Source: Exiguobacterium sp. Leaf196 (lineage in GTDB: Bacteria; Bacillota; Bacilli; Exiguobacteriales; Exiguobacteriaceae). From it: a stretch of 54,483 nucleotides of DNA. The stretch lies in NCBI RefSeq assembly GCF_001423965.1, contig NZ_LMPV01000013.1:1-54483 (forward strand), in the 5' to 3' direction. Below the pieces are notes generated by a model, which saw only the letters and a list, made by a program, of their open reading frames with translations, was not told the DNA's origin and did no database searches. Below, one piece after another: positions 18,964 to 31,304 of the stretch. The first letter of the stretch is position 1; each line of letters opens with the position of its first letter. The position numbers were made by a program, and so were the translations under genes.

Positions 18964-19296
18964 TTATTTTTCAGATACCACGATGTGAACGTGGCTCGTA
19001 CGTTTGTTGATGCGGCTTGCGCGACCCATTGCACGTGGGCGGAAACGTTTGAGCGTTGGACCTTCGTTTACGTAAGCCTCAGTGACTACGAGGTTTTCGA
19101 TGTTCATGTCGAAGTTGTGCTCAGCGTTCGCGATTGCCGATTTCAATACTTTCTCAACGATTGGCGTTGCTGCCTTGTTCGTGTAAGCAAGAATCGAAAG
19201 TGCTTCGCCGATTTGCTTCCCGCGGATTAAGTCTACTACGAGACGTGCCTTACGAGGAGCAATGCGAACCATATTAGCCGATGCTTTTGATTGCAT
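18964..19296 (-). CDS. rplV: 50S ribosomal protein L22
   Basis: A 110-residue protein (Bacillus 113). It contains [17 protein letters not shown] near the N-terminus and the tunnel-lining hairpin with [29 protein letters not shown] at the end. The hairpin region where macrolide resistance changes occur appears wild type. It lies 20 nt after rpsS and 12 nt before rpsC. Confidence 0.98.
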   Translation of the reverse strand: MQSKASANMVRIAPRKARLVVDLIRGKQIGEALSILAYTNKAATPIVEKVLKSAIANAEHNFDMNIENLVVTEAYVNEGPTLKRFRPRAMGRASRINKRTSHVHIVVSEK

Positions 19297-19316
19297 AATG
19301 AGTACCTCCCCTCAGA

Positions 19317-19595
19317 TTAACGTTTCGTTTTCTTATCGTTTCCAGCATGTCCTTTGTAAGAACGTGTTGGAGCGAATTCACCAAGTTTGTGACCGACCAT
19401 ATCTTCTGTCACGTAAACCGGTACGTGTTTACGACCATCGTAGACAGCGATCGTGTGACCGATGAACTCTGGGAAGATTGTCGAGCGGCGTGACCAAGTT
19501 TTGATGACATGTTTGTCACCAGCTTCGTTGGCTTTATCAACCTTAGCGAGCAGATGGTGATCTGCGAATGGACCTTTTTTCAAGCTGCGACCCAT
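19317..19595 (-). CDS. rpsS: 30S ribosomal protein S19
   Basis: A 92-residue protein, the Bacillus length. It starts [19 protein letters not shown] and contains [49 protein letters not shown]19 with S13 bridges the small-subunit head to the large subunit. ATG 19595 is chosen with an AAGGGAGG site; the seven codons upstream are not part of the family. It lies 63 nt after rplB. Confidence 0.98.
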   Translation of the reverse strand: MGRSLKKGPFADHHLLAKVDKANEAGDKHVIKTWSRRSTIFPEFIGHTIAVYDGRKHVPVYVTEDMVGHKLGEFAPTRSYKGHAGNDKKTKR

Positions 19596-19658
19596 AGTTG
19601 TACCTCCCTTTGGCATGATTCAGGAACGGTTCCTACGAACCGTCCAGAAATCATGTAA

Positions 19659-20489
19659 TTATTTTTTAGAACGACGGACGATATATTTATCGCTCGCTTT
19701 GTTTTTCTTACGAGTTTTGTATCCGAGTGCCGGTTTACCCCAAGGAGTAAGTGGGCCCGAACGACCGATTGGAGCACGTCCTTCACCACCACCGTGTGGG
19801 TGATCGACTGGGTTCATGACAGAACCACGAACTGTAGGACGTTTTCCGAGCCAGCGTGAACGACCAGCTTTACCGATATTGACGAGCTCGTGCTCTTCAT
19901 TACCGACAGCGCCGACTGTTGCACGGCAAGTAGCAAGGATCATACGAGTTTCGCCTGATTGAAGACGAACGATCGCGTATTTACCATCTTTACCGAGAAG
20001 CTGAGCAGAAGTACCAGCTGCGCGAACGAGCTGACCACCTTTACCTGGCTTAAGTTCGATGTTGTGGATCAACGTACCGACTGGGATGTTTGAAAGTGGA
20101 AGAGCATTACCGACTTTAATGTCAGCTTCTGGTCCAGCCATGACTTGCATGTCTACTTTCAAGCCTTTCGGTGCGAGGATGTAGCGTTTTTCACCATCGA
20201 TGTAGTGGATCAATGCGATGTTAGCAGAGCGGTTTGGATCGTACTCAATTGTAGCGACACGACCAGCGATGCCATCCTTGTTCCGTTTGAAGTCGATGAT
20301 ACGATATTTACGTTTGTGTCCGCCACCTTGGTGACGTACTGTCAAGCGACCTTGGTTGTTACGTCCGCCCTTTTTCGAAAGCTTTTCAGTTAACGATTTT
20401 TCAGGACGTGAAGCCGTAATCTCAGCAAAGTCAAGTGCAGTCATATTACGACGACCGTTAGTGGTCGGTTTAAACTTTTTAATTCCCAT
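19659..20489 (-). CDS. rplB: 50S ribosomal protein L2
   Basis: A 276-residue protein (Bacillus 277). It contains [22 protein letters not shown] near residue 45 and the active-site-proximal signature [22 protein letters not shown] with the conserved His. L2 is essential for peptidyl-transferase centre assembly and subunit association. It lies between rplW (32-nt gap) and rpsS. Confidence 0.99.
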   Translation of the reverse strand: MGIKKFKPTTNGRRNMTALDFAEITASRPEKSLTEKLSKKGGRNNQGRLTVRHQGGGHKRKYRIIDFKRNKDGIAGRVATIEYDPNRSANIALIHYIDGEKRYILAPKGLKVDMQVMAGPEADIKVGNALPLSNIPVGTLIHNIELKPGKGGQLVRAAGTSAQLLGKDGKYAIVRLQSGETRMILATCRATVGAVGNEEHELVNIGKAGRSRWLGKRPTVRGSVMNPVDHPHGGGEGRAPIGRSGPLTPWGKPALGYKTRKKNKASDKYIVRRSKK

Positions 20490-20521
20490 CGAGAGTTCCC
20501 TCCTTTTCTACAGAGTTCCGA

Positions 20522-20806
20522 TTAACCGAGGTAATCGAGTTCTTTGCTATCTGCAGTAAGCGTGACGACCGCTTTTTTGCGGCGTGCTGTGTAACCAGCG
20601 TGACGACCTACGCGTTTTGCTTTTGGTTTTGAGATCAATGTGTTGACTTTGTCAACTTTCACTCCGAAGATCGCTTCGACTGCATCTTTGATTTGAGTCT
20701 TAGATGCCTTCACGTCTACTTCGAATGTGTACTTTTTCTCAGCCATTTGGTTTACTGAACGTTCAGTAATGACAGGACGTTTGATAATGTCGTGTGTGTG
20801 TGCCAT
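20522..20806 (-). CDS. rplW: 50S ribosomal protein L23
   Basis: A 94-residue protein (Bacillus 95). It contains [38 protein letters not shown] and [10 protein letters not shown], typical of L23, the main docking site for trigger factor and SRP at the tunnel exit. The start ATG shares one base with the rplD stop (TAATG), so the two genes are coupled. Confidence 0.98.
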   Translation of the reverse strand: MAHTHDIIKRPVITERSVNQMAEKKYTFEVDVKASKTQIKDAVEAIFGVKVDKVNTLISKPKAKRVGRHAGYTARRKKAVVTLTADSKELDYLG

Positions 20807-21429
20807 TATGCAAGCACCTCCTCTACTCTCGCAACAGCGTCCTTCGTAATGATGACTTTGTCATGAGCGACAAGATCAAGGACGTTTACACCTGCAGCGT
20901 CAACGACTGTGACACCCGGGATGTTGCGTGTTGAAAGAACGACTGACTCGTTGTAATCAGCAGTAACGACGAGAACTTTACGTTCGATTGAAAGAGCAGC
21001 GAATACTGCGATCATGTCCTTAGTTTTAGGAGCATCGATTGTCAATCCTTCAAGAACGATGAACTCGTTGTTAGCGACTTTCGAAGAAAGTGCTGAACGA
21101 AGTGCGAGACGACGAACCTTTTTAGGAAGTTTGTAAGCGTACGAACGTGGTGTTGGACCGAAGACTGTTCCACCGCCAACCCATTGTGGCGAACGGATCG
21201 AACCTTGGCGTGCACGACCAGTACCTTTTTGTTTCCATGGTTTACGGCCGCCACCGCGAACTTCCGAGCGACCTTTTGTATCATGTGTACCTTGGCGACG
21301 TGAAGCTTGTTGCATGACGATTGCATCGTATACGACTGCTTCATTTGGCTCGATTCCGAAAACGGCATCTGCGAGCTCGATGTCTCCAACTTGTGTACCT
21401 GTTTGGTTAAGCAAAGCTACTTTAGGCAT
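20806..21429 (-). CDS. rplD: 50S ribosomal protein L4
   Basis: A 207-residue protein, the Bacillus length. The extended tunnel loop is visible as [39 protein letters not shown]. In E. coli L4 represses the S10 operon; no such mechanism is established here. It lies 29 nt after rplC and overlaps rplW by one base. Confidence 0.98.
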   Translation of the reverse strand: MPKVALLNQTGTQVGDIELADAVFGIEPNEAVVYDAIVMQQASRRQGTHDTKGRSEVRGGGRKPWKQKGTGRARQGSIRSPQWVGGGTVFGPTPRSYAYKLPKKVRRLALRSALSSKVANNEFIVLEGLTIDAPKTKDMIAVFAALSIERKVLVVTADYNESVVLSTRNIPGVTVVDAAGVNVLDLVAHDKVIITKDAVARVEEVLA

Positions 21430-21458
21430 TCGTTATTCCTCCTTTCCTTGCAAACGGA

Positions 21459-22085
21459 TTAGTTGCCTTTAACCGCAGTTTTGATGACAACTTGGCTCTT
21501 ACGTGCGCCTGGGATAGCACCCTTGACGAGGAGTAAGCCGCGTTCTGCATCAACTTTTACGATTTCAAGGTTTTGAACAGTGATTTGCTCTCCACCCATG
21601 CGTCCAGGGAGCAATTTCCCTTTGAATACACGGTTAGGAGCAACAGGACCCATTGAACCTGGGCGACGGTGGTAACGCGAACCGTGAGCCATTGGACCAC
21701 GTGATTGGTTGTGACGCTTGATTGCACCAGCGAAACCTTTACCTTTCGACGTACCTGTTACATCAACCATTTCGCCTGCAGCGAAAGTATCTGCTTTAAT
21801 CTCTTGACCGATTTCGAAATCTGCTACTGATGTACGGATTTCTTTAATGAAGCGCTTAGGTGTCGCGTTTGCTTTCGCAGCGTGACCTTTTTGCGGTTTG
21901 TTTTGACGACCTTCTTTGATATCACCAAAGCCGAGTTGAACTGCTTCGTAACCGTCAACTTCCGTTGTTTTCAATTGAAGAACAACGTTACCTTCGACTG
22001 AAACGACAGTAACAGGGACGACTTCGCCTGACTCGTTGAAGATTTGTGTCATACCGAGTTTAGTTCCTAAGATTCCTTTAGCCAT
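21459..22085 (-). CDS. rplC: 50S ribosomal protein L3
   Basis: A 208-residue protein (Bacillus 209). It starts [16 protein letters not shown] and contains the L3 signature [29 protein letters not shown], whose loop reaches the peptidyl-transferase centre. ATG 22085 has an AGGAGGTG site; three extra codons upstream are not homologous. It lies 68 nt after rpsJ. Confidence 0.98.
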   Translation of the reverse strand: MAKGILGTKLGMTQIFNESGEVVPVTVVSVEGNVVLQLKTTEVDGYEAVQLGFGDIKEGRQNKPQKGHAAKANATPKRFIKEIRTSVADFEIGQEIKADTFAAGEMVDVTGTSKGKGFAGAIKRHNQSRGPMAHGSRYHRRPGSMGPVAPNRVFKGKLLPGRMGGEQITVQNLEIVKVDAERGLLLVKGAIPGARKSQVVIKTAVKGN

Positions 22086-22153
22086 GAGATACACCTCCTA
22101 ATATTGAATGATTTTGATCTTCTGGCTAGTATCAACTATCTATAGAAGAAAAA

Positions 22154-22624
<471 letters not shown>

Positions 22625-22732
22625 GCACTAATAAAAATAGAATATGTATTCAAGTCTCTCACCACTCGCACAAACACTTTCCTCAGTATATAAGATGTCA
22701 GACCATGTTGCAAGACTGTTTTCAAAGAAATG

Positions 22733-22768
22733 AAAAAAGGTCTTCCGCCACGGGAGACGGAAGACCTT
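22733..22768 (-). terminator. Terminator after tuf
   Basis: AAGGTCTTCCG (22768-22758) pairs exactly with CGGAAGACCTT (22747-22737), followed by a T-run. It separates the rpoBC-str transcript from the S10 cluster. Confidence 0.92.
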
Positions 22769-22779
22769 TGTCTTAAAAA

Positions 22780-23967
<1,188 letters not shown>

Positions 23968-24008
23968 TCTGAATTCCTCCTCTATGTGTCTAATAATTTT
24001 TTATAACT

Positions 24009-24043
24009 AGGAAGGTGAGTCGTAAGATAACGTACACCTTCCT
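24009..24043 (-). repeat. Perfect inverted repeat in the fusA-tuf gap
   Basis: AGGAAGGTG (24043-24035) and CACCTTCCT (24017-24009) form a 9-bp stem with a 17-nt loop on the minus strand. An A/T-rich sequence follows but no T-run, so it is unlikely to be an efficient terminator. It may be an RNA-processing or attenuation element between fusA and tuf. Confidence 0.6.
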
Positions 24044-24044
24044 T

Positions 24045-24073
24045 AGCTTACACTAATCATAAAAGCGTGACAA
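24045..24073 (-). promoter_or_regulatory. Possible internal promoter for tuf
   Basis: TTGTCA (24073-24068), a 17-nt spacer and TAAGCT (24050-24045) on the minus strand. The -35 is good but the -10 matches only three of six positions. The dyad at 24009-24043 would lie in the first transcribed bases. Confidence 0.3.
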
Positions 24074-24084
24074 CCTGTGAAGGA

Positions 24085-26163
24085 TTAGCCGTTTGCTTTT
24101 TTGATGATTTCTTCTGCAACTGATTTCGGTACTTCTTCGTAGTGATCGAAGTGCATCGAGTACGTTCCGCGACCTTGTGTGCGTGAACGAAGACCAGTAG
24201 CGTATCCGAACATTTCAGAAAGTGGAATCATTGAACGGACAACTTGAGCGTTACCGCGTGCTTCCATACCTTCTACGCGACCACGGCGTGATGTAACATC
24301 ACCCATGATGTCTCCCATGTATTCGTCTGGGATGACGATTTCAACTTTCATCATTGGCTCAAGGATAACAGCGCCGCTCTTATCTTTAAGTTGTTTGACT
24401 GCCATTGAAGCCGCAACTTTAAATGCCATCTCGTTTGAGTCGACATCGTGGTACGATCCGAAGACGAGTGAAGCTTTTACGTCAACGACCGGGTAACCAG
24501 CAAGGATACCGTTTTGAAGTGCTTCTTCGATTCCGTTCTCAACCGCTGGGATGTATTCACGTGGAACAACACCACCGACGATTTTGTTGTTGAACTCGAA
24601 GCCAGCGCCTTCTTCGTTCGGCTCGAATTCTACGACGACGTGACCATACTGACCACGACCACCAGATTGACGAGCGAACTTCGAATCGATCTTCGCCGCT
24701 TGGCGGATCGTTTCACGGTAAGCTACTTGTGGAGCACCAACGTTTGCTTCGACTTTGAACTCGCGACGCATACGGTCAACGATGATGTCGAGGTGAAGCT
24801 CACCCATACCTGAGATGATCGTTTGACCAGTCTCTGGGTTTGTTTCAGTGCGGAACGTTGGATCCTCTTCAGCAAGCTTAGCGAGGGCTTGACCCATTTT
24901 ATCTTGGTCAGCTTTCGTTTTTGGTTCGATAGCGACCGAGATAACTGGTTCTGGGAATGTCATTGATTCGAGAACGACGTTGTCTTTCTCTGCACAAAGC
25001 GTATCTCCAGTAGTCGTATCTTTCAAACCTACAGCTGCAGCGATGTCACCCGCGTATACCATCGGGATCTCTTCACGGCTGTTTGCGTGCATTTGAAGGA
25101 TACGTCCAAGACGCTCACGTTTGCCTTTTGTTGAGTTTTTAACGTACGATCCTGCCGAAGCTGTACCAGAGTACACACGGAAGAATGTCAATTTACCGAC
25201 GTAAGGGTCAGTCATGACTTTGAACGCGAGTGCAGAGAATGGTGCTTCGTCCGAAGACTCACGCACGATTTCTTCATCCGTATCCATGTCGATACCTGAG
25301 ATCGCTTTTACGTCGATTGGTGATGGGAGGTAATCGAGAACTGCGTCAAGCATAAGCTGAACACCTTTGTTCTTGAATGCCGAACCTACGAGTACAGGAT
25401 AGAAGTCAACTGTCAGAGTTGCTTTACGGATAGCCGCTTTCAACTCGTCGATTGTGATTTCTTCACCCTCGAGGTATTTCATCATCAATTCTTCTTCGTA
25501 ATCCGCAACTGCTTCGATCAATGATCCACGGAGTTCTTCAGCTTGATCAGCGAGATCAGCTGGGAAACCGTCAGTCACTTCGATGTCAGTTCCAAGATCG
25601 TTACCGTACATGTATGTTTTCTGTTCGACGAGGTCGATGATTCCTTTGAATTCATCTTCCGCACCGATTGGAATTTGGATCGCGTGTGCGTTCGCTTGGA
25701 GGCGTTCGCGAAGCGTTCCGACCGAGTACAAGAAGTCTGCACCGATTTTATCCATTTTGTTAACGAAAACGATACGTGGTACGCCGTAAGTTGTAGCTTG
25801 GCGCCATACTGTCTCAGTTTGTGGCTCAACACCAGACTGAGCGTCAAGTACTGCTACCGCACCATCAAGTACGCGAAGTGAACGTTCAACCTCAACTGTG
25901 AAGTCTACGTGTCCAGGTGTATCGATGATGTTTACGCGGTTACCTTTCCATTGAGCAGTTGTTGCTGCCGATGTAATCGTGATCCCACGCTCTTGCTCTT
26001 GCTCCATCCAGTCCATTTGTGAAGCACCTTCGTGCGTTTCACCAATCTTGTGGATACGACCCGTGTAATACAGGATACGCTCAGTCGTTGTTGTTTTACC
26101 AGCATCGATGTGAGCCATGATCCCGATGTTACGAGTGTTCTTAAGGGAGAATTCTCTTGCCAT
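24085..26163 (-). CDS. fusA: Elongation factor G
   Basis: A 692-residue translocase GTPase, exactly the B. subtilis length. The P-loop AHIDAGKT is at 17-24; [16 protein letters not shown] and NKMDK complete the G domain. The C-terminal domains include GRGQYGHV and the tip [18 protein letters not shown]. It follows rpsG across a 124-nt gap containing a long inverted repeat. The gene order rpsL-rpsG-fusA-tuf is the classical str operon. Confidence 0.99.
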   Translation of the reverse strand: MAREFSLKNTRNIGIMAHIDAGKTTTTERILYYTGRIHKIGETHEGASQMDWMEQEQERGITITSAATTAQWKGNRVNIIDTPGHVDFTVEVERSLRVLDGAVAVLDAQSGVEPQTETVWRQATTYGVPRIVFVNKMDKIGADFLYSVGTLRERLQANAHAIQIPIGAEDEFKGIIDLVEQKTYMYGNDLGTDIEVTDGFPADLADQAEELRGSLIEAVADYEEELMMKYLEGEEITIDELKAAIRKATLTVDFYPVLVGSAFKNKGVQLMLDAVLDYLPSPIDVKAISGIDMDTDEEIVRESSDEAPFSALAFKVMTDPYVGKLTFFRVYSGTASAGSYVKNSTKGKRERLGRILQMHANSREEIPMVYAGDIAAAVGLKDTTTGDTLCAEKDNVVLESMTFPEPVISVAIEPKTKADQDKMGQALAKLAEEDPTFRTETNPETGQTIISGMGELHLDIIVDRMRREFKVEANVGAPQVAYRETIRQAAKIDSKFARQSGGRGQYGHVVVEFEPNEEGAGFEFNNKIVGGVVPREYIPAVENGIEEALQNGILAGYPVVDVKASLVFGSYHDVDSNEMAFKVAASMAVKQLKDKSGAVILEPMMKVEIVIPDEYMGDIMGDVTSRRGRVEGMEARGNAQVVRSMIPLSEMFGYATGLRSRTQGRGTYSMHFDHYEEVPKSVAEEIIKKANG

Positions 26164-26235
26164 CTTTAAACATTCTCCTTTCGCATTTTAGTTTAGTGGT
26201 CGTGTGTTGCCACACGTCATGACTATACCCGAAAG

Positions 26236-26275
26236 CCACCTCATAATTCCATTAAAAATGGCATGCATGAGGTGG
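26236..26275 (-). repeat. Inverted repeat in the rpsG-fusA gap
   Basis: CCACCTCAT (26275-26267) pairs exactly with ATGAGGTGG (26244-26236), with an inner CCATT/AATGG stem. It lies just after the rpsG stop. No T-run follows, and transcription must continue into fusA, so an attenuator, stabiliser or processing signal is more likely than a terminator. Confidence 0.6.
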
Positions 26276-26287
26276 TGATTTTCGGAA

Positions 26288-26758
26288 TTACCAGCGGTAG
26301 TGAGCAAACGCTTTGTTCGCTTCCGCCATTTTGTGCATATCTTCGCGCTTCTTAACAGAAGCACCAGTGTTGTTTGCAGCGTCCATGATTTCGTTAGCAA
26401 GGCGCGCATCCATAGTTTTTTCGTTACGGAGACGTGAGTAGTTCACGAGGTAACGAAGTGCGAGTGTCGTACGACGCTCTGGGCGAACTTCGACAGGAAC
26501 TTGATAGTTAGCTCCACCTACACGGCGTGCTTTAACTTCAAGAACTGGCATGATGTTGTTCATCGCTTCTTCAAAGACTTCCATTGCATCGCGACCTGAA
26601 CGTTCAGCGATAGTTTCGAAAGCTTTGTATAAGATTTGTTGAGCAGTACCTTTTTTACCATCTAACATAAGACGGTTGATAAGGCGGGTAACGAGTTTAG
26701 AGTTGTAGATCGGATCAGCCATTACATCACGACGTTCTGCTTGACCTTTACGTGGCAT
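26288..26758 (-). CDS. rpsG: 30S ribosomal protein S7
   Basis: A 156-residue protein, the Bacillus length. It starts [40 protein letters not shown] and contains [15 protein letters not shown] and the C-terminal [22 protein letters not shown]7 nucleates head assembly and contacts E-site tRNA; in E. coli it represses the str operon. It lies between rpsL and fusA with an AGGAGGG site. Confidence 0.99.
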   Translation of the reverse strand: MPRKGQAERRDVMADPIYNSKLVTRLINRLMLDGKKGTAQQILYKAFETIAERSGRDAMEVFEEAMNNIMPVLEVKARRVGGANYQVPVEVRPERRTTLALRYLVNYSRLRNEKTMDARLANEIMDAANNTGASVKKREDMHKMAEANKAFAHYRW

Positions 26759-26807
26759 TCCGAGTCCCTCCTTTCATATAGTGAGGTGATATCTTAAGAT
26801 ATCTAGA

Positions 26808-27227
26808 TTATTTTTTAACTTTAGGACGTTTAGTACCGTATTTCGAACGACCTTGCATACGGCCGTCAACACCAGCTGTATCAAGCGCACCACGAACGAT
26901 GTGGTAACGTACCCCTGGTAAGTCTTTTACGCGGCCGCCGCGGATAAGAACAACACTGTGCTCTTGAAGGTTGTGGCCGATACCTGGGATGTAAGCTGTT
27001 ACTTCCATTGTGTTCGTCAAACGTACACGTGCATATTTACGAAGAGCCGAGTTCGGTTTCTTCGGAGTCATTGTACCTACACGAGTACAAACACCACGTT
27101 TTTGTGGTGAGCTGATGTCAGTACGAGCTTTAATGAAGCTGTTGTACCCTTTGTTCAGCGCTGGCGAATCTGATTTCACAACTTTTGATTGACGTCCTTT
27201 ACGGACTAATTGGTTGATAGTAGGCAT
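26808..27227 (-). CDS. rpsL: 30S ribosomal protein S12
   Basis: A 139-residue protein (Bacillus 138). It starts [30 protein letters not shown] and contains [11 protein letters not shown] and the [18 protein letters not shown] loop. The lysines of TPKKPNS and of GRVKDLP, changed in streptomycin-resistant mutants, are wild type. S12 monitors decoding at the A site. It follows rplGB through a 125-nt gap with two strong hairpins. Confidence 0.99.
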   Translation of the reverse strand: MPTINQLVRKGRQSKVVKSDSPALNKGYNSFIKARTDISSPQKRGVCTRVGTMTPKKPNSALRKYARVRLTNTMEVTAYIPGIGHNLQEHSVVLIRGGRVKDLPGVRYHIVRGALDTAGVDGRMQGRSKYGTKRPKVKK

Positions 27228-27267
27228 CTTTGAGATCCTCCCTTCCTGAATTCATGACAAATTTCAA

Positions 27268-27348
27268 AACCACCGAGCCGGGTGGTTCATCGAAAGTCAT
27301 AATGAAACGTTTTGCGTGGCTCAGGCATTCCATCGCCACACAAAACGC
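27268..27348 (-). promoter_or_regulatory. rpsL leader with two hairpins
   Basis: Hairpin 1 (27348-27307) pairs GCGTTTTGTGTGGC with GCCACGCAAAACGT, about 13 bp with G-U, starting 5 nt after the rplGB stop. Hairpin 2 (27287-27268) pairs AACCACC with GGTGGTT and is followed by TTGAAATTTG, a weak terminator-like tail. Either attenuation or S12/S7 feedback is possible; no family match is claimed. Confidence 0.5.
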
Positions 27349-27352
27349 ATTA

Positions 27353-27604
27353 TCAAACTTTCTTAATGGCAACAGCAGTTGCTGCGACATCGATTCCACA
27401 AGCTTTTCCAAGCTCTTGCTTAGAAGGAACATTCACGACTGGAACGTTAGCTTGTTTCGCCGCTTCGAGCAATGCTTGTTTTACGTGTTCATCTGCGTCA
27501 TCCGCAATGATCACTTCCGACGCCTTGCCAGATCGCAATGCTTTGAGCGTTTGCTTTTGACCGACAAACTTCAAATCTGCGCCGACTACTTTTTTGTAAG
27601 ACAT
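27353..27604 (-). CDS. rplGB: L7Ae-family ribosomal protein (YbxF/RplGB)
   Basis: An 83-residue L7Ae/L30e/S12e/Gadd45 domain protein; Bacillus YbxF (82 residues) is encoded at the same place between rpoC and rpsL. It contains LKFVGQKQTLKALRSGKASEVIIADDAD and the family end LGKACGIDVAATAVAIKK. YbxF-type proteins bind kink-turn RNA, and their exact role is unsettled. ATG 27604 with GGAGGAT is used rather than the thirteen codons upstream. It lies 80 nt after rpoC. Confidence 0.95.
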   Translation of the reverse strand: MSYKKVVGADLKFVGQKQTLKALRSGKASEVIIADDADEHVKQALLEAAKQANVPVVNVPSKQELGKACGIDVAATAVAIKKV

Positions 27605-27684
27605 GAAGATATCCTCCAAAATAACACAGCCGGTTGGCAACACTATATCATAGTAGCACCGCCATACCGGCGTGTCAAGGCGTT

Positions 27685-30600
27685 TTATTCTACCGGAGAA
27701 TCGGCTTCTACAGGTGCTTCGCCAGCTACTTCGAGATCGATCTGACGGTAACGTGACATCCCAGTACCAGCTGGAACCAACTTACCGATGATGACGTTCT
27801 CTTTCAAGCCGCGAAGGTAGTCGCTCTTCCCTTTAATCGCTGCATCCGTAAGGACACGAGTCGTTTCTTGGAACGACGCAGCCGATAGGAATGAATCTGT
27901 TTCAAGTGACGCTTTCGTGATACCGAGAAGAACTGGTTTCGCCGAAGCGAGAGCTTTCCCGTTACGGAGCGCTTCTTTACAAGCTTCCTTGAACGTGCTG
28001 ATATCGACGAGCGAACCTGGTAAGAGTGAAGTCTCACCAGACTCGATGACACGTACGCGACGGATCATTTGGCGAACCATGACCTCGACGTGTTTGTCAC
28101 CGATCTCAACCCCTTGCATCCGGTATACTTTTTGAACTTCTTGAAGCAAGTAGTTCTGAACGCCGGATACACCTTTAACGTTCAAGAGTTCTTTCGGATC
28201 GATCGAACCTTCCGTGAAGACTTGACCGGCTTTGACGTCGTCCCCAAGCTGAACACGTAGACGCGAACCGAATGGGATCGTGTATGTGCGTGTTTCGCTG
28301 AGTCCTTGGACCGTCAATTCACGTTTGTCACGCGATTCCGTGAAATCGATGACTTGACCATCGATTTCCGAGATGACCGCTTGCCCTTTCGGGTTACGCG
28401 CTTCGAACAACTCTTGGATACGCGGAAGACCTTGTGTGATATCGTCCCCGGCAACCCCACCTGTGTGGAAGGTACGCATCGTAAGCTGCGTTCCTGGCTC
28501 ACCGATTGATTGTGCCGCGATGATACCGACAGCTTCGCCGACTTCGACGTCGTTGCCTGTTGCCAAGTTGCGTCCGTAACATTTCTTACAGACACCATGG
28601 CTTGTGTTACAAGTGAAGGCAGTACGGATCTCAACGTTGTCGACACCTGCGTCAGTGATGACACGCGCGATGTCTTCATCGATGAGTTCGTTCGTCGAAA
28701 CGAGGACTTCTCCTGTTTCAGGGTGAACGACGTTTTCGAATGCAGTACGGCCGACGAGGCGGTCGTAAAGGCTTTCGATTTCTTCCGTTCCTTCACGGAG
28801 TGCTGTGACGCGGATACCACGATCCGTTCCACAATCATCTTCACGGATGATGACGTCTTGAGCGACGTCAACGAGACGACGAGTCAGGTAACCTGAGTCA
28901 GCCGTTTTCAAGGCTGTATCGGCAAGACCTTTACGCGCACCGTGTGTCGAGATGAAGTATTCCTGTACCGTTAGACCCTCACGGAACGATGATTTGATCG
29001 GGAGCTCGATGATCCGTCCACTTGGAGCGGCCATGAGTCCACGCATACCAGCGAGCTGCGTGAAGTTCGACGCGTTACCACGGGCACCGGAGTCACTCAT
29101 CATGAAGATCGGGTTGAGACGGTTGAGGGATTTCATCAGACGAGACTGAATTTCATCCTTCGCATCATTCCACGATTTAACGACGCGCTCATAGCGCTCG
29201 TCTTCTGTGATGAGACCACGACGGTACGATTTCATGACGCGGTCGACATTGTCCTGGGCTTCAACAAGAATCTCTTGTTTATCCGGAAGAACGATGATGT
29301 CCGCGATCCCTACCGTGATACCGGCACGAGTCGAGTGTTTGAATCCGAGGTTTTTCATGCGGTCGAGCATGCGGCTTGTTTCTGTCGTCTCAAACCGTTT
29401 GAAGACTTCCGCGATGACATTTCCAAGGAATCCTTTTTTGAACGGGTCGATGATCGGACGGTTCTTCAGTTCTGCCGCGACATCTGTTCCTTTTTCAAGG
29501 AAGTACTTGTCTGGCGTCGCTTCTTGAAGGTTCGTCATCGTTGGTTCGTTCAAGTAAGGGAACGTCGTTGGGAGGATCTCGTTGAAGATCAACTTACCGA
29601 CTGTTGTAATCAATAATTTCTCGTTTTGCTCTTCCGTGAATGTCGGGTTCTTGAGAACGCCGGCTGGAATCGCAACACGTGTATGGAAGTGCGCATAACC
29701 GTTTTGATAAGCGATGAGCGCTTCGTTCACTGTCGAGAAGATTTTACCTTCGCCGATCGCATTTTCGCGCTCGAGCGTGAGGTAGTAGTTACCGAGGACC
29801 ATATCCTGCGATGGTGTAACAACAGGTTTACCGTCTTTCGGGTTCAAGATGTTTTGTGCAGCGAGCATGAGAAGACGCGCTTCTGCTTGTGCTTCTGCCG
29901 AAAGTGGTACGTGAACCGCCATTTGGTCACCATCGAAATCGGCGTTGTATGCCGTACATACGAGTGGGTGAAGGCGAATCGCGCGTCCTTCGACGAGCGT
30001 TGGTTCGAATGCCTGGATACCGAGACGGTGAAGTGTCGGTGCACGGTTTAAGAGAACCGGATGCTCACGGATGACTTCTTCGAGGACATCCCAGATTTCA
30101 GGTTGAACGCGCTCGATTTTCCGTTTCGCACTCTTGATGTTCGGTGCGATGCCACGAGAGACGAGTTCTTTCATGACGAACGGTTTGAAGAGTTCAAGGG
30201 CCATTTCTTTTGGAAGACCACATTGATACATCTTCAGATTCGGACCAACGACGATAACCGAACGACCAGAGTAGTCGACACGTTTACCGAGCAAGTTTTG
30301 ACGGAAACGTCCTTGTTTCCCTTTCAACATGTGTGAAAGTGATTTAAGTGGACGGTTACCTGGTCCAGTGACTGGACGACCACGACGACCGTTATCGATC
30401 AAAGCATCGACTGCTTCTTGAAGCATCCGTTTTTCATTCTGAACGATGATGTTCGGAGCACCAAGGTCAAGAAGACGCTTGAGACGGTTGTTACGGTTGA
30501 TGACGCGGCGGTACAAGTCGTTCAAGTCAGACGTCGCGAAACGTCCGCCATCGAGTTGAACCATCGGACGAAGTTCCGGTGGGATGACTGGAAGTACTTC

Positions 30601-31284
30601 AAGCACCATCCATTCTGGATTGTTGCCCGAGTTACGGAAAGCATCGAGAACTTCAAGACGTTTGATCGCACGCGTACGACGTTGTCCTTGAATCATACGA
30701 AGTTCTTCACGTAATGCAGCGACTTCTTTATCAAGTTCCACGTCACGGAGCAATTTACGAACTGCTTCCGCACCCATTTCAGCAGTAAACGAACGACCGA
30801 ACTTCTCACGATAGGCACGGTATTCTTTCTCTGAAAGGAGTTGTTTCTTCTCAAGTGTCGATTCGCCTGGATCTGTTACGACGTACGACGCGAAGTAGAT
30901 GATCTCTTCTAACGCACGTGGTGACATGTCGAGGACGAGTCCCATACGGCTAGGAATTCCTTTGAAGTACCAGATGTGCGAAACCGGTGCTGCGAGCTCG
31001 ATGTGACCCATGCGCTCCCGACGGACTTTCGACTTCGTGACTTCAACGCCACAGCGATCACAAATGATTCCTTTATAGCGGATCCGTTTGTATTTACCAC
31101 AGTAACATTCCCAGTCTTTTGTTGGACCAAAAATACGTTCACAGAACAAACCATCTTTCTCCGGTTTGAGTGTACGATAGTTGATCGTCTCCGGCTTTTT
31201 CACTTCCCCGAAAGACCATGAACGGATCTTTTCGGGGGAAGCGAGGCCGATTTGCATATATTCAAATCTATTAACATCTACCAA
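27685..31284 (-). CDS. rpoC: DNA-directed RNA polymerase subunit beta'
   Basis: A 1199-residue subunit, exactly the B. subtilis length. The N-terminal zinc site has Cys60, Cys62, Cys75 and Cys78. The catalytic loop [12 protein letters not shown] supplies the three Asp residues that bind magnesium. A second zinc site lies in the [15 protein letters not shown] region with an upstream Cys (DDCGTDRG). The start is TTG 31284, eight nt after GGGAGG, as in Bacillus. It follows rpoB by 20 nt. Confidence 0.99.
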   Translation of the reverse strand: MVDVNRFEYMQIGLASPEKIRSWSFGEVKKPETINYRTLKPEKDGLFCERIFGPTKDWECYCGKYKRIRYKGIICDRCGVEVTKSKVRRERMGHIELAAPVSHIWYFKGIPSRMGLVLDMSPRALEEIIYFASYVVTDPGESTLEKKQLLSEKEYRAYREKFGRSFTAEMGAEAVRKLLRDVELDKEVAALREELRMIQGQRRTRAIKRLEVLDAFRNSGNNPEWMVLEVLPVIPPELRPMVQLDGGRFATSDLNDLYRRVINRNNRLKRLLDLGAPNIIVQNEKRMLQEAVDALIDNGRRGRPVTGPGNRPLKSLSHMLKGKQGRFRQNLLGKRVDYSGRSVIVVGPNLKMYQCGLPKEMALELFKPFVMKELVSRGIAPNIKSAKRKIERVQPEIWDVLEEVIREHPVLLNRAPTLHRLGIQAFEPTLVEGRAIRLHPLVCTAYNADFDGDQMAVHVPLSAEAQAEARLLMLAAQNILNPKDGKPVVTPSQDMVLGNYYLTLERENAIGEGKIFSTVNEALIAYQNGYAHFHTRVAIPAGVLKNPTFTEEQNEKLLITTVGKLIFNEILPTTFPYLNEPTMTNLQEATPDKYFLEKGTDVAAELKNRPIIDPFKKGFLGNVIAEVFKRFETTETSRMLDRMKNLGFKHSTRAGITVGIADIIVLPDKQEILVEAQDNVDRVMKSYRRGLITEDERYERVVKSWNDAKDEIQSRLMKSLNRLNPIFMMSDSGARGNASNFTQLAGMRGLMAAPSGRIIELPIKSSFREGLTVQEYFISTHGARKGLADTALKTADSGYLTRRLVDVAQDVIIREDDCGTDRGIRVTALREGTEEIESLYDRLVGRTAFENVVHPETGEVLVSTNELIDEDIARVITDAGVDNVEIRTAFTCNTSHGVCKKCYGRNLATGNDVEVGEAVGIIAAQSIGEPGTQLTMRTFHTGGVAGDDITQGLPRIQELFEARNPKGQAVISEIDGQVIDFTESRDKRELTVQGLSETRTYTIPFGSRLRVQLGDDVKAGQVFTEGSIDPKELLNVKGVSGVQNYLLQEVQKVYRMQGVEIGDKHVEVMVRQMIRRVRVIESGETSLLPGSLVDISTFKEACKEALRNGKALASAKPVLLGITKASLETDSFLSAASFQETTRVLTDAAIKGKSDYLRGLKENVIIGKLVPAGTGMSRYRQIDLEVAGEAPVEADSPVE

Positions 31285-31304
31285 GGGGTGGACCTCCCTT
31301 TCGC

